In this document: positions 17,640-25,932 of the stretch, one piece after another
Layout of the letters: each line of letters opens with the position of its first letter
Numbering within the stretch: the stretch's first letter is position 1
Position numbers and translations under genes: made by a program
Notes under the pieces: generated by a model
Databases searched by the model: none
Told to the model about the DNA's origin: nothing
The model's input: the letters and a program-made list of their open reading frames with translations, nothing else
Assembly (NCBI GenBank): GCA_016744615.1
Contig: JADGEA010000021.1
Coordinates: forward strand, 1 to 32,350
Origin: Flavobacteriaceae bacterium
GTDB lineage: Bacteria > Bacteroidota > Bacteroidia > Flavobacteriales > Flavobacteriaceae
DNA length: 32,350 bases
Reading direction: 5' to 3'

Positions 17640-17977
17640 TTAATATATTTTTCATGTGCTATCTGAAAAAATCAATCTTGATCTCACTAAAGATTTATTA
17701 AATCACAACCTACAAATGTATTTTAATAATTAAATATAGCACTACTCAATGTTAAGTAAAAATATACTCAATATTGAGTAGTCCGTTTTATTAAGTTAAA
17801 AGTACTTTTATTATAAAATTATTCTTTCATATTTATTGATTAGAATAATTGTTTATTAACCCCTAAATAAGCCGCTATGAAAATAAATTATACTCCTCTA
17901 AATAATCTTCATTTTCTTTTCTTACCAATTTTTTTATTCAAAAATTGAATTAATAAAAATAATAATTCTTATTAACT
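17640..17977. promoter_or_regulatory. Long leader/regulatory region of the accessory cluster
   Basis: These 338 bp hold the two palindromes described separately and then about 197 bp of AT-rich leader before the first gene at 17978. A 23-codon ORF (17877-17948, MKINYTPLNNLHFLF...) ends 29 bp before that gene. It could be a leader peptide but has no family features. No confident TAnnTTTG/TTG promoter pair was found. Confidence 0.5.
17743..17780. promoter_or_regulatory. Two tandem 16-bp palindromic operator candidates
   Basis: TACTCAATATTGAGTA (17765-17780) is a perfect 16-bp palindrome. TACTCAATGTTAAGTA (17743-17758) matches it at 14 of 16 positions. The repeats are 22 bp apart, about two helical turns, so two dimers could bind the same DNA face. 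The site lies 198 bp upstream of the first gene of the accessory cluster, between it and the transposase remnant. I infer cooperative control of the cluster by a dimeric regulator. No regulator gene is present in the window. Confidence 0.72.
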
Positions 17978-19330
17978 ATGAAAAATGAATTTACTTTTAA
18001 GTCAATTAATATCCTAATTATTTTTTATCTAATTAGTCTATTATTTATTGGCTGTGGAGAAAACAAAAAAAAAATAAAAGAAGATACACTTTTGTGCAAC
18101 ATTTCTAATACAGACTCAATTAAAAATGATTCATTACAAAAAGAAAGTTTACAAAATAAAATTAAAAATATAAATTTCTATTTTGAAAACTCTGGAAGTA
18201 TGAAAGGCTATCTTAAAAGCTCTAATTTTAAAGATGTTGTTTCAAATTTAATTGTCAAGCTAAACGGAAAAGGAAGCAAGGACTCCTTAAAACTTTTTAC
18301 TATTGCAAGTGATATTTTTTTATTCGAAAAGCAACCTGATATATTTATTGAAGAATTAGCAAATGGAAATATTGGATTACAGGGTTTTTCTTCTATGCAC
18401 GAAATTTTTAAAGTCATTTTAGGAGATTCCAAACCAAATGATATTAATTTTTTCGTATCAGATTGTATTTTATCCTATTCAAATGATGATATTAATAAAA
18501 ATTCAGAAATAAACAAAGAATCTGTTTCAGAACTTAAAAATCAATTATTAAATGTTGTTCAGGATCACGTAAATAAAAATGATCTTTCTTTCGCATTATT
18601 TGCCTTTAAATCTGACTTTAATGGAACTTATTATGATTATCACAATACACACATTATAAATGAATTTAATAAAAGGCCTTATTATATATGGGTGACGGGT
18701 AAGAAAAATCACCTAAATAAATTGATTCCATGGATAGAGTCATTACAAACATTCAATAATCATTTGGAAGAAAAAATTCTATTTAATTTAAATGATTTTT
18801 TGGCAAACGATTATCGAATCATTAAAAAAAGAGTTAAACCCGGTTATAAACTATCTAAAGACAAAAAATCTATTAAACATATTGAGGCCAATACCATTAC
18901 TTTTTATGTTGCAATGAATTTAGAATGTTTACCTGAAAAAATTAAGGATAAAGATTATCTAAAGGATAATTTGAAAATTAAAGCTTTAAAACACAGCGAT
19001 AAATCAGAGGTTTCCATATCAAATGTATATAATTATAATGAGTTAATGGAAATTGAGAATATTAAAAATCCCAACCAAAAAAAGATATGTGAACAAGCTA
19101 CACATTTTATTCAGGTAGAAATAAATCAAGTTATAAGTGAAGAAACATTAAGAATTACTTTACCTGAGTATCTTCCTACTTGGTATAAAAAATGGTCAAC
19201 AATGAACGATACCAATATTAATGAAAATTTTGATAAAACCTTTGGTTTTGAGTGGTTTGTAAATGGAGTAAAAGAAGCCTACACAAATAAAAATAATAAT
19301 AATTTAGATATTTTAATTGATATTAATTAA
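17978..19330 (+). CDS. Lipoprotein with vWA-like domain
   Basis: A 450-aa exported lipoprotein: hydrophobic signal (about 8-24) and lipobox LFIGC with acylated Cys26. A vWA-like (Rossmann) domain begins at about 65. NINFYFENSGSMKGY resembles the metal-site DxSxS motif but with Glu70 in place of Asp, followed by Ser72 and Ser74. FFVSDCILS (Asp162) fits the later MIDAS strand, and LQGFSSMHE (about 134-142) may give the Thr/Ser ligand. The C-terminal half (about 280-430) looks beta-rich and is unrecognised. Such domains usually mediate metal-dependent protein contacts. It is the first gene of the cluster, 15 bp before the next, and after a 197-bp leader. The vWA call is by motif and moderately sure; lipidation is very likely. 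Confidence 0.75.
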   Translation: MKNEFTFKSINILIIFYLISLLFIGCGENKKKIKEDTLLCNISNTDSIKNDSLQKESLQNKIKNINFYFENSGSMKGYLKSSNFKDVVSNLIVKLNGKGSKDSLKLFTIASDIFLFEKQPDIFIEELANGNIGLQGFSSMHEIFKVILGDSKPNDINFFVSDCILSYSNDDINKNSEINKESVSELKNQLLNVVQDHVNKNDLSFALFAFKSDFNGTYYDYHNTHIINEFNKRPYYIWVTGKKNHLNKLIPWIESLQTFNNHLEEKILFNLNDFLANDYRIIKKRVKPGYKLSKDKKSIKHIEANTITFYVAMNLECLPEKIKDKDYLKDNLKIKALKHSDKSEVSISNVYNYNELMEIENIKNPNQKKICEQATHFIQVEINQVISEETLRITLPEYLPTWYKKWSTMNDTNINENFDKTFGFEWFVNGVKEAYTNKNNNNLDILIDIN

Positions 19331-19345
19331 GAACAAAGAACTATT

Positions 19346-19747
19346 ATGGAATCAGTATACAGAGTTTTATTTTTTCTTGTTTCAAAAACTTATGAATGGG
19401 ATGACTTTTGGGATATATTAATTGAAGAAGATTTATGCTACGAAGTTTCGCTATATACATTAATCGCAGGAATTTCAATAAGTTTTATTTTTTATATTGT
19501 AATTGGAAGATTGACAACAAGTTTTCAAACCATACTTCATTGGGCAATATTTGCAGTTTTGTCTGGTTTGGTTGGTTTCTTAATTGCTTTAACTAATGTG
19601 AAATCTAAAATTTATACAGGTGTTGAAATTGAGAACTTTGGCTATTTATTTTCTTTGAGTAATGTCATATGGCCAATACTTTATTTTATAATATCCTCAT
19701 TTATTTTTAAATACCTTTCATTATATGCAAGGAGAACACCTTTTTAA
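19346..19747 (+). CDS. Small three-TM inner-membrane protein of unknown function
   Basis: A 133-aa protein with three hydrophobic helices at about 35-54, 62-83 and 105-124, and an acidic N-terminal segment with Trp/Asp (YEWDDFWDILIEEDL). A positively charged end (YARRTPF) suggests a cytoplasmic C-terminus. I recognise no family. It lies 15 bp after the vWA-like lipoprotein and 19 bp before the tubulin-like gene, so it is probably co-translated and may anchor or couple the cytoplasmic components to the membrane (inference). Confidence 0.75.
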   Translation: MESVYRVLFFLVSKTYEWDDFWDILIEEDLCYEVSLYTLIAGISISFIFYIVIGRLTTSFQTILHWAIFAVLSGLVGFLIALTNVKSKIYTGVEIENFGYLFSLSNVIWPILYFIISSFIFKYLSLYARRTPF

Positions 19748-19766
19748 TAATATTAAATCATAAGTT

Positions 19767-21224
19767 ATGAAAATATATTTATTTGGTATTGGTGGAACAG
19801 GTTCAAGAGTTGTTCGATCAATGATTATGCTGTTAGCTGCTGGATCCAAACTTCCAAAAGGGACATCAGTTATTCCAATGATTGTTGATGTAGACGTTCA
19901 AAATGGAGATACATATCGAACCGTTGAATTGATGAATCTTTATAGAAAAATTAGAAATAGAGCTTATTCTAACTCAGTAGAAGATGGATTCTTCCATACT
20001 AATATTGAAACATTAGGATTACAAAAAATTGAAGACACAAAAAAAATAAAAGATTCTTATCAATTAGATTTTGGTAATATCGATGATACTTTTTATAATT
20101 ATTTAAAAATCGATCAATTATCCAAAGAAACTAAAAACTTATTAGAATCTTTGTATGATGCTTCTCCAAGTGCTAATGTAAGCGCCGAACTTAATCTCAA
20201 ACTAACAAAAGGATTTAAAGGCAATCCAAATATTGGAAGTGTGATTTTTAATGAGTTTTCAAGTACTGAAGAATTTAAACATTTTGAAAGAGTTTATACA
20301 GAACAGGATAGAATATTTATTATTAGTAGCATCTTTGGAGGAACAGGCTCTTCTGGTTTTCCTCAATTAATCAAAATATTCAGGCAAAAATCTAAGAACT
20401 CTAATGTAAGATCTGCTAAGATTGGGGGTATCGTTGTAATGCCATATTTTACTGTATCAGAGTCAAAAGAAAGTGCCATAGATTCGATGAATTTTGTATC
20501 AAAAACTAAGGCAGCTTTATCTTACTATGACAAAGAATTAGATAAAAACATAGAAGCTATGTACTATATTGGTGATAAAGATCCTATCACTAATTATGAA
20601 AATCATGAAGGAGGTCTTGAACAACAAAATTTAGCTCATTTGGTGGAGTTAATTTCTTCTATGAGTATTCTGCATTATGCAAATTTAGATGATGAAGATT
20701 TAAGATCTGGTAACACAAATTATTTTGAATATGGAATGAAAAATCATAAGAATGCGGTTGATCTTTCTCATTTCTTTGAAAGCACACAAGATAATTACTT
20801 AAAGCCATTGACCTATTTTAAGTATTTTGAAAAACTTTTATTAGGACATGTTCCAAATAATTTAAATCAAGATTACTCAAAAGATTTAAAATTAGTTAAT
20901 ATAAATTCTGAGAAATTTTACAAAGCTGTAAAAGAATTTTTTATTGATTATTTCTATCCTTGGATGGAAGAACTCTCAAAAAATAAACCCTCATTTAGTC
21001 CATTTAGATCTAATGAAGATTTTAACAAACTTATTGTTAACAAAACTATAACAACAGGCTTATTTAATAAAGGAATTAGTGAGAATGCAATTAACAAAAT
21101 ACTAGCAAAAAGCAATAAATATTTTGGAGGAAAGATAAATAAGCAAGAAGAAAAATTTCTGAAGGTTTTTTATGAAGGTAGTGTAAACCTTTTTAATAAT
21201 CATATAAAAGATTTACCATCGTAA
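19767..21224 (+). CDS. Tubulin/FtsZ-like GTPase homologue (Tubulin_2-like)
   Basis: A 485-aa soluble protein. The N-terminus IYLFGIGGTGSRVVRSM (3-19) gives the first nucleotide-binding loop. ISSIFGGTGSSGFPQL (186-201) matches the tubulin/FtsZ signature GGGTGS(G), with Gly191-Ser196 as the phosphate loop. Spacing between the two agrees with the tubulin fold. The second half is helical and divergent. I infer GTP binding and possible filament formation; polymerisation cannot be read from sequence. It does not look like the chromosomal FtsZ. It resembles the loosely characterised bacterial tubulin-like group found in operons with vWA and other proteins. It sits directly before an actin/Hsp70-like gene (21 bp), an unusual pairing of two cytoskeletal-type NTPases. 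Confidence 0.82.
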   Translation: MKIYLFGIGGTGSRVVRSMIMLLAAGSKLPKGTSVIPMIVDVDVQNGDTYRTVELMNLYRKIRNRAYSNSVEDGFFHTNIETLGLQKIEDTKKIKDSYQLDFGNIDDTFYNYLKIDQLSKETKNLLESLYDASPSANVSAELNLKLTKGFKGNPNIGSVIFNEFSSTEEFKHFERVYTEQDRIFIISSIFGGTGSSGFPQLIKIFRQKSKNSNVRSAKIGGIVVMPYFTVSESKESAIDSMNFVSKTKAALSYYDKELDKNIEAMYYIGDKDPITNYENHEGGLEQQNLAHLVELISSMSILHYANLDDEDLRSGNTNYFEYGMKNHKNAVDLSHFFESTQDNYLKPLTYFKYFEKLLLGHVPNNLNQDYSKDLKLVNINSEKFYKAVKEFFIDYFYPWMEELSKNKPSFSPFRSNEDFNKLIVNKTITTGLFNKGISENAINKILAKSNKYFGGKINKQEEKFLKVFYEGSVNLFNNHIKDLPS

Positions 21225-21245
21225 TATTTAAAAATTAATAAGGAA

Positions 21246-24200
21246 ATGGATAACAGCAGCAATAAAATTTTTAGGATACATAAAAGTGGAAGTATTAGTT
21301 TAAAAGGTTGGGACAAATCTTCAAAAATTAAAAGTGATGCTTTAGCGACAATAAAAGATACATTAACAAATAACATACAGGCGAAGGTTGCCACATCAAT
21401 CCCAACACCTTTTGCCAGAATTCACCTATTTGACACCGCATTTAGTGTAGTTGGTGATAATCATTTTGGACAGTCAATGTATCATAAATTAATTTCAGAA
21501 GTATTTGATGTTTTTCAACTAATTTATAGAATTGGTGATAGCACTAGGATTAGTTTTGTTGAATGGAATCGGGAAGTTAAAATTGAAGAATTAAAAACTT
21601 CAGCAAATGAAAAACATGTTTTATTAGGAGAGGCTTTTGAATTATTTTTTGAAAGTTTCTACAATTTTGATAAAATCTATTTAATTTTTTATGACGGTAT
21701 CCTATTAGGTGGGACTTCTCCTCTAACAATGTTTTACACTTCTCCAAACTGGGAGAGAGAAATGAACAATAGAGGATGGGTTTTAAAGTCTGTTGGAGAT
21801 GCTGTATTATTTGATAATACACCTCAACCACTCCACAAGCGAGATTTAGATTTTCAGGAATTTATGCATAAGTTTTATATTGCTTTTCGTGGTGAACTAT
21901 CAACTAATTATTCCGGTTTAGCCGAACATCTAAGAATTAATTCATCCAATTTCAGCAAACATCTATTGCAAAAGGAAAATACAGTATGGATTAATTACTC
22001 AAAAGATGATTTTCTTGACGAATTTGTACAAGTAACCTTAAACACAACTGGTGGTGGCTTTATTTGGAGTGGCACTATACCTATTACTAAACAAAAAACT
22101 GAGAATATTACCAATATAATTACTAATAATAGTGAGTTCGTAATAAATAGTACAAATGAGTTTTTTAGAAATTATAAAGATGATAAAGGGAATGACATTG
22201 TATTACCAACTCCTCTTGCACTTGTAAACGGAAATCACCAATTAAAATATATTGATTCTGTCTGGAACTCTAAAACCACAGTTCCTGACATTCCTTACAT
22301 TGATTTACATGAACGCGAACTACCTGCCAGCGGCAAAAAGAAATATCCATATATTACAATAGGTGATTTCTTGGAAGATGCCATTATTCAAATGCCTTAT
22401 CATATTAATAATCAAAGCTTTGTTATTGGTTATAGTGGAGATTTTCAATATTTATTACCTATCAGAAAGAATTATTTTAATTTTTTTAGTGTAAAAGACC
22501 TGGAGGATAATCTTGAAGTTAAATTTTTACAGGACAAAATAGTTGTAAAACTAGATATTCCAATTAAAAACAATAAAAAATTATCCTTTGTAAAAACATA
22601 TGATAAAAACAATAAGGAAGAAGTAGTTTCCGGTAAATTTGGTTTAGGCATATTTCCTTTTTACAAAGTTATTGATAACCCGGAAATTAATAAGTATAGT
22701 TTAATGCAAATTGAAGATTCAATGTCTGATAGTGAGGCTAAATTGAATCTTTATAAGATGAAAGATATTGTATCAGGAAAAAGTGTTCATACAGTATCTG
22801 AAACTCGTGTTTCAAAAGAGGAAGGAAGTATAATCGGAGCCTATTCAATTTATCATCAAACCGAAGATAATGATAATTCATTTGATATAATTGAGGCAAA
22901 ATTAAATGATGGAATATATAGTGGATTGATTATTCCTAGATTTCCAAACATTAAAGTTAATGATACAAAATTAGACGATTTTAGATTTGCTATTGATTTT
23001 GGAACATCTAATACTCATGTTGCTTATAGTTCTGACAGGAATCCAAAAATAAGATCATTTGACATTTCTAAAGATGATCTACAGGTTGTTCTACTAAACA
23101 AATTTGACAAAGATGCTCCTACTCTATCCAAACAATATGATGAAGGATTTGGTGAATTACTTGAGATCTCAACATTGCGAAAGATGGAATTTATGCCAAG
23201 TATTATTGGTGCTGGTAAAGATCCTGATATTGAATATCCTACAAGAACAGTTGTATGCCACGGAAAAGGTGTAGACAGATATTCAAAAGTATTTGGAAAT
23301 ATTAATATTGCCTATAATGTAGATGATGTAATTGTAAGAAAACCAAATGATTATTTTTCTAATATAAAATGGGGATTTGAAGATAATATGGGAAATGATA
23401 TTGCCAGAAATCGTGTTCAGGCATATATTGAACAAACATTATGGATGATCAAAAACAAGATTATCTTAAATGATGGATATCTTCAGCCAAAAATTGCTTA
23501 TTTCTTACCATTAAGTATGAAAAAATCTACAAAAGAGCAATTTCATGACATTTGGGAAGAAACGTATAAAACAACTTTTAATGCCAAATCATTAAAAGAT
23601 CTATCCTTTGTTACGGAATCAGTTGTGCCATTTTTTGAATTAAAGAACAATAAAGATCTTAATTTCTTTACATCGCAAGATCTTCTGAACATAGACATTG
23701 GCGGAGGTACATCAGATATACTTTTCTTTGTAAATACCGAAAAAAAATATTACAGTTCTTCATTTAGATTTGCAGCAAATGAAATTTGGGGAGATGGTAA
23801 ACCAGGACAAAAAAGCAAAAAAAATGGTTTCTTGCTAATGATGCAATCTTATATAGATAGTGGCAGAAAAAAAGTTCCGGAAGTTTTAGAAGAACCTTTT
23901 GCAAATAACTTAAATAATGAGAATTACAGCTCAGCAGATATTATTAGCTTTTTATTTAAATATGATAAATATTTTAAATTTTCTGACAGTATTAAAAACC
24001 ATAAGTATTTAAAACTTATACTGTTATTACATTATGGGCTAATTACTTATCATATTTCTCAACTAATAAACTATATAGGTATTAATATCCCTATGTATAT
24101 ATCTTTTACAGGTAAGGGGAGCGAATATATTAAGATTCTTTCTAAAAGGGAGATTACAGGTATTACCAAACTAATGATCGAGAAATTCACAGGTAAGAAA

Positions 24201-24713
24201 ACTTCACCTCAATTTGAAGTTATTTTAATTGATAATCCAAAAGAAATAACAGCTAAAGGCGGTGTATATAGATTTAGTGATAAAGAGGCCGATTCTATCA
24301 ACCCCGCTCAGGTAAAACATTTTGGTTTTGATGATGACAATACTGTAGCTGCAGGTACAAATGACAAATTGGAAGAGAGTGAAAATAATCAACACTATAC
24401 CTATGGTGATATAATTAGCAAAGATTTTGAAAAAAATATTCTTTCAAACATTTTTAAGTTTCTGGATATTTTCTTTAATGATAAAGACATTAGTAAAATT
24501 ATAAAGAAAGACCTTGAAATAAATACTTCAAAAGAAGAATTTAGCGCCCATGAATTTTTAAAAGAAAATATTAGTTTATGCTTTAAAGAGTTATATGAAC
24601 AAGTGCCAAATGATGAATTGAATTCTGATATTGAAGAAACACTGTTTTTCTGGCCTTTTAAACATGCCCTTTTCTTATTGTCTCAAAAATTACATGAATT
24701 AGAAAAAAATTAA
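21246..24713 (+). CDS. Large protein with C-terminal actin/Hsp70-like ATPase domain
   Basis: An 1155-aa soluble protein with a good AAGGAA ribosome-binding site. Residues 1 to about 575 form unrecognised domains: an N-terminal part with PTPFARIHLFDTAF and LLGGTSPLTMFYTSPN, then a beta-rich part. From about 579 the actin-fold ATPase begins: phosphate-1 motif FAIDFGTSNTHVAY, phosphate-2 motif LLNIDIGGGTSDILFF (about 812-827), and an adenosine-site motif ISFTGKGSEYIKIL (about 951-964). All three key elements are intact, so ATP binding and hydrolysis are likely. It is far longer than MreB, ParM or DnaK. No substrate-binding domain of Hsp70 type is evident. It is flanked by the tubulin-like gene (21 bp) and a lipoprotein (13 bp) in the same operon, and likely acts with both. 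Confidence 0.84.
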   Translation: MDNSSNKIFRIHKSGSISLKGWDKSSKIKSDALATIKDTLTNNIQAKVATSIPTPFARIHLFDTAFSVVGDNHFGQSMYHKLISEVFDVFQLIYRIGDSTRISFVEWNREVKIEELKTSANEKHVLLGEAFELFFESFYNFDKIYLIFYDGILLGGTSPLTMFYTSPNWEREMNNRGWVLKSVGDAVLFDNTPQPLHKRDLDFQEFMHKFYIAFRGELSTNYSGLAEHLRINSSNFSKHLLQKENTVWINYSKDDFLDEFVQVTLNTTGGGFIWSGTIPITKQKTENITNIITNNSEFVINSTNEFFRNYKDDKGNDIVLPTPLALVNGNHQLKYIDSVWNSKTTVPDIPYIDLHERELPASGKKKYPYITIGDFLEDAIIQMPYHINNQSFVIGYSGDFQYLLPIRKNYFNFFSVKDLEDNLEVKFLQDKIVVKLDIPIKNNKKLSFVKTYDKNNKEEVVSGKFGLGIFPFYKVIDNPEINKYSLMQIEDSMSDSEAKLNLYKMKDIVSGKSVHTVSETRVSKEEGSIIGAYSIYHQTEDNDNSFDIIEAKLNDGIYSGLIIPRFPNIKVNDTKLDDFRFAIDFGTSNTHVAYSSDRNPKIRSFDISKDDLQVVLLNKFDKDAPTLSKQYDEGFGELLEISTLRKMEFMPSIIGAGKDPDIEYPTRTVVCHGKGVDRYSKVFGNINIAYNVDDVIVRKPNDYFSNIKWGFEDNMGNDIARNRVQAYIEQTLWMIKNKIILNDGYLQPKIAYFLPLSMKKSTKEQFHDIWEETYKTTFNAKSLKDLSFVTESVVPFFELKNNKDLNFFTSQDLLNIDIGGGTSDILFFVNTEKKYYSSSFRFAANEIWGDGKPGQKSKKNGFLLMMQSYIDSGRKKVPEVLEEPFANNLNNENYSSADIISFLFKYDKYFKFSDSIKNHKYLKLILLLHYGLITYHISQLINYIGINIPMYISFTGKGSEYIKILSKREITGITKLMIEKFTGKKTSPQFEVILIDNPKEITAKGGVYRFSDKEADSINPAQVKHFGFDDDNTVAAGTNDKLEESENNQHYTYGDIISKDFEKNILSNIFKFLDIFFNDKDISKIIKKDLEINTSKEEFSAHEFLKENISLCFKELYEQVPNDELNSDIEETLFFWPFKHALFLLSQKLHELEKN

Positions 24714-24726
24714 ATAGAAATTTATC

Positions 24727-25932
24727 ATGAAAAAAATACTATTTGCTTTCAGCTTTATCTCTCTTTTTTTAACTGGTTGTAGTGACCCGAAACCTGAAGA
24801 CCCTAAAAGTGATGCTACTATTAAAAATGAAACAAAAAAAGAATCCATAAAAGCAGCTACAGATATTGTTTATCAACTGTCAGATTATTTGTATAAAGAT
24901 GATTTAAATAAAGGTGTGTCAAAGAATATAGATGCTGACACTCTAAAAATATTGGATGATAATTTTAAAGAGTTTAATAAAAAGACGGAAACAGATATAG
25001 AAAATAGAGCAGAACTTTTGGGGATAAAACCGTTATCATCAGTTGCTTCAGAACAAATTATTAAAAAATACTTAGTTAAAATGAAAGTTAGTGAAACAGT
25101 ATTAAATATTGTTGATTTAAATAAAAATATCACAACTGAACTAGAAAAAAATAGAACAAGCAGGGCAGATGATAAGGTTTACTTATCTTTCAAGGATGAT
25201 ATAATATTAATTAAAAATGATCTGGAAAGTATAATTAAAAAAAATAAAGATGAAAATGATAAAGCTTATGAAAGATATAAAAATTGGGAAGAAAACAACC
25301 CTAAATCATCAATCCCAACCTGGCTTTATACAATACTAGCAATTTTATTTGCATTGTTAGTTGCTGCAATTTATTTTATTAAAATGATCTTTGATAGTTT
25401 AGAACGGCTTAAAATAAAGAGAGACAATGATAAGCAAAAATTTAATGATCTAAAATATAATCATGACAGGCTAAACAATAAAGTTGCAGTAATTAATATT
25501 GATGCAGTAAGAGATGAAATGTATGAGCAGATGAATATTCTTGCAGGAAGAATTAATGATACGCAGAGTGAACAGGTTCGTGATATAAGATCAACATCTC
25601 AAGCTAAACCTGAACCAAAAATATTTTATGCACAATACCCTGATTCTGCAGACCCTGTAGGTTTTAAAAATATTCAATTTGAGTCAAATTCAAAAATGGT
25701 TTATAGAATAACCCGAATAGAAGGTAATAAAGCAAGATTTATTATTCAACCTGATGAAAATACACAACAATATGCAATTGGGAATCATGGTAAAATTTTA
25801 AAACCTGTTTGTGAATATTTAAACCAGCCAAGCTCAATGAACAGAACGATAAAAGTTTTTAGGGAAGGCAGACTGGAAATGCAAAATAATATTTGGATTG
25901 TAGTAGAAAAATTAAAAATTAAATTTGAATAA
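24727..25932 (+). CDS. Lipoprotein with internal TM and predicted cytoplasmic tail
   Basis: 401 aa. The signal sequence and lipobox LFLTGCSD give an acylated Cys18. Residues about 19-195 are charged and helical, probably periplasmic. A second, strong TM lies at about 196-220 (SIPTWLYTILAILFALLVAA is its start), followed by ERLKIKRDNDKQKF, which by the positive-inside rule places the rest in the cytoplasm. A coiled-coil stretch and a compact C-terminal domain (about 284-401) follow. A lipoprotein that also spans the inner membrane is unusual and fits a role in linking a lipid-anchored outer part to the cytoplasmic tubulin-like/actin-like proteins, which is inference. The next gene overlaps its stop by 8 bp. 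The family is unknown. Confidence 0.72.
   Translation: MKKILFAFSFISLFLTGCSDPKPEDPKSDATIKNETKKESIKAATDIVYQLSDYLYKDDLNKGVSKNIDADTLKILDDNFKEFNKKTETDIENRAELLGIKPLSSVASEQIIKKYLVKMKVSETVLNIVDLNKNITTELEKNRTSRADDKVYLSFKDDIILIKNDLESIIKKNKDENDKAYERYKNWEENNPKSSIPTWLYTILAILFALLVAAIYFIKMIFDSLERLKIKRDNDKQKFNDLKYNHDRLNNKVAVINIDAVRDEMYEQMNILAGRINDTQSEQVRDIRSTSQAKPEPKIFYAQYPDSADPVGFKNIQFESNSKMVYRITRIEGNKARFIIQPDENTQQYAIGNHGKILKPVCEYLNQPSSMNRTIKVFREGRLEMQNNIWIVVEKLKIKFE

Noticed and set aside
19767..21224. Calling the tubulin-like gene ftsZ or a plasmid partition gene (tubZ).
   Set aside because: The sequence is strongly divergent, the context lacks division genes, a partition DNA-binding protein or centromere repeats, and only the nucleotide loops match.
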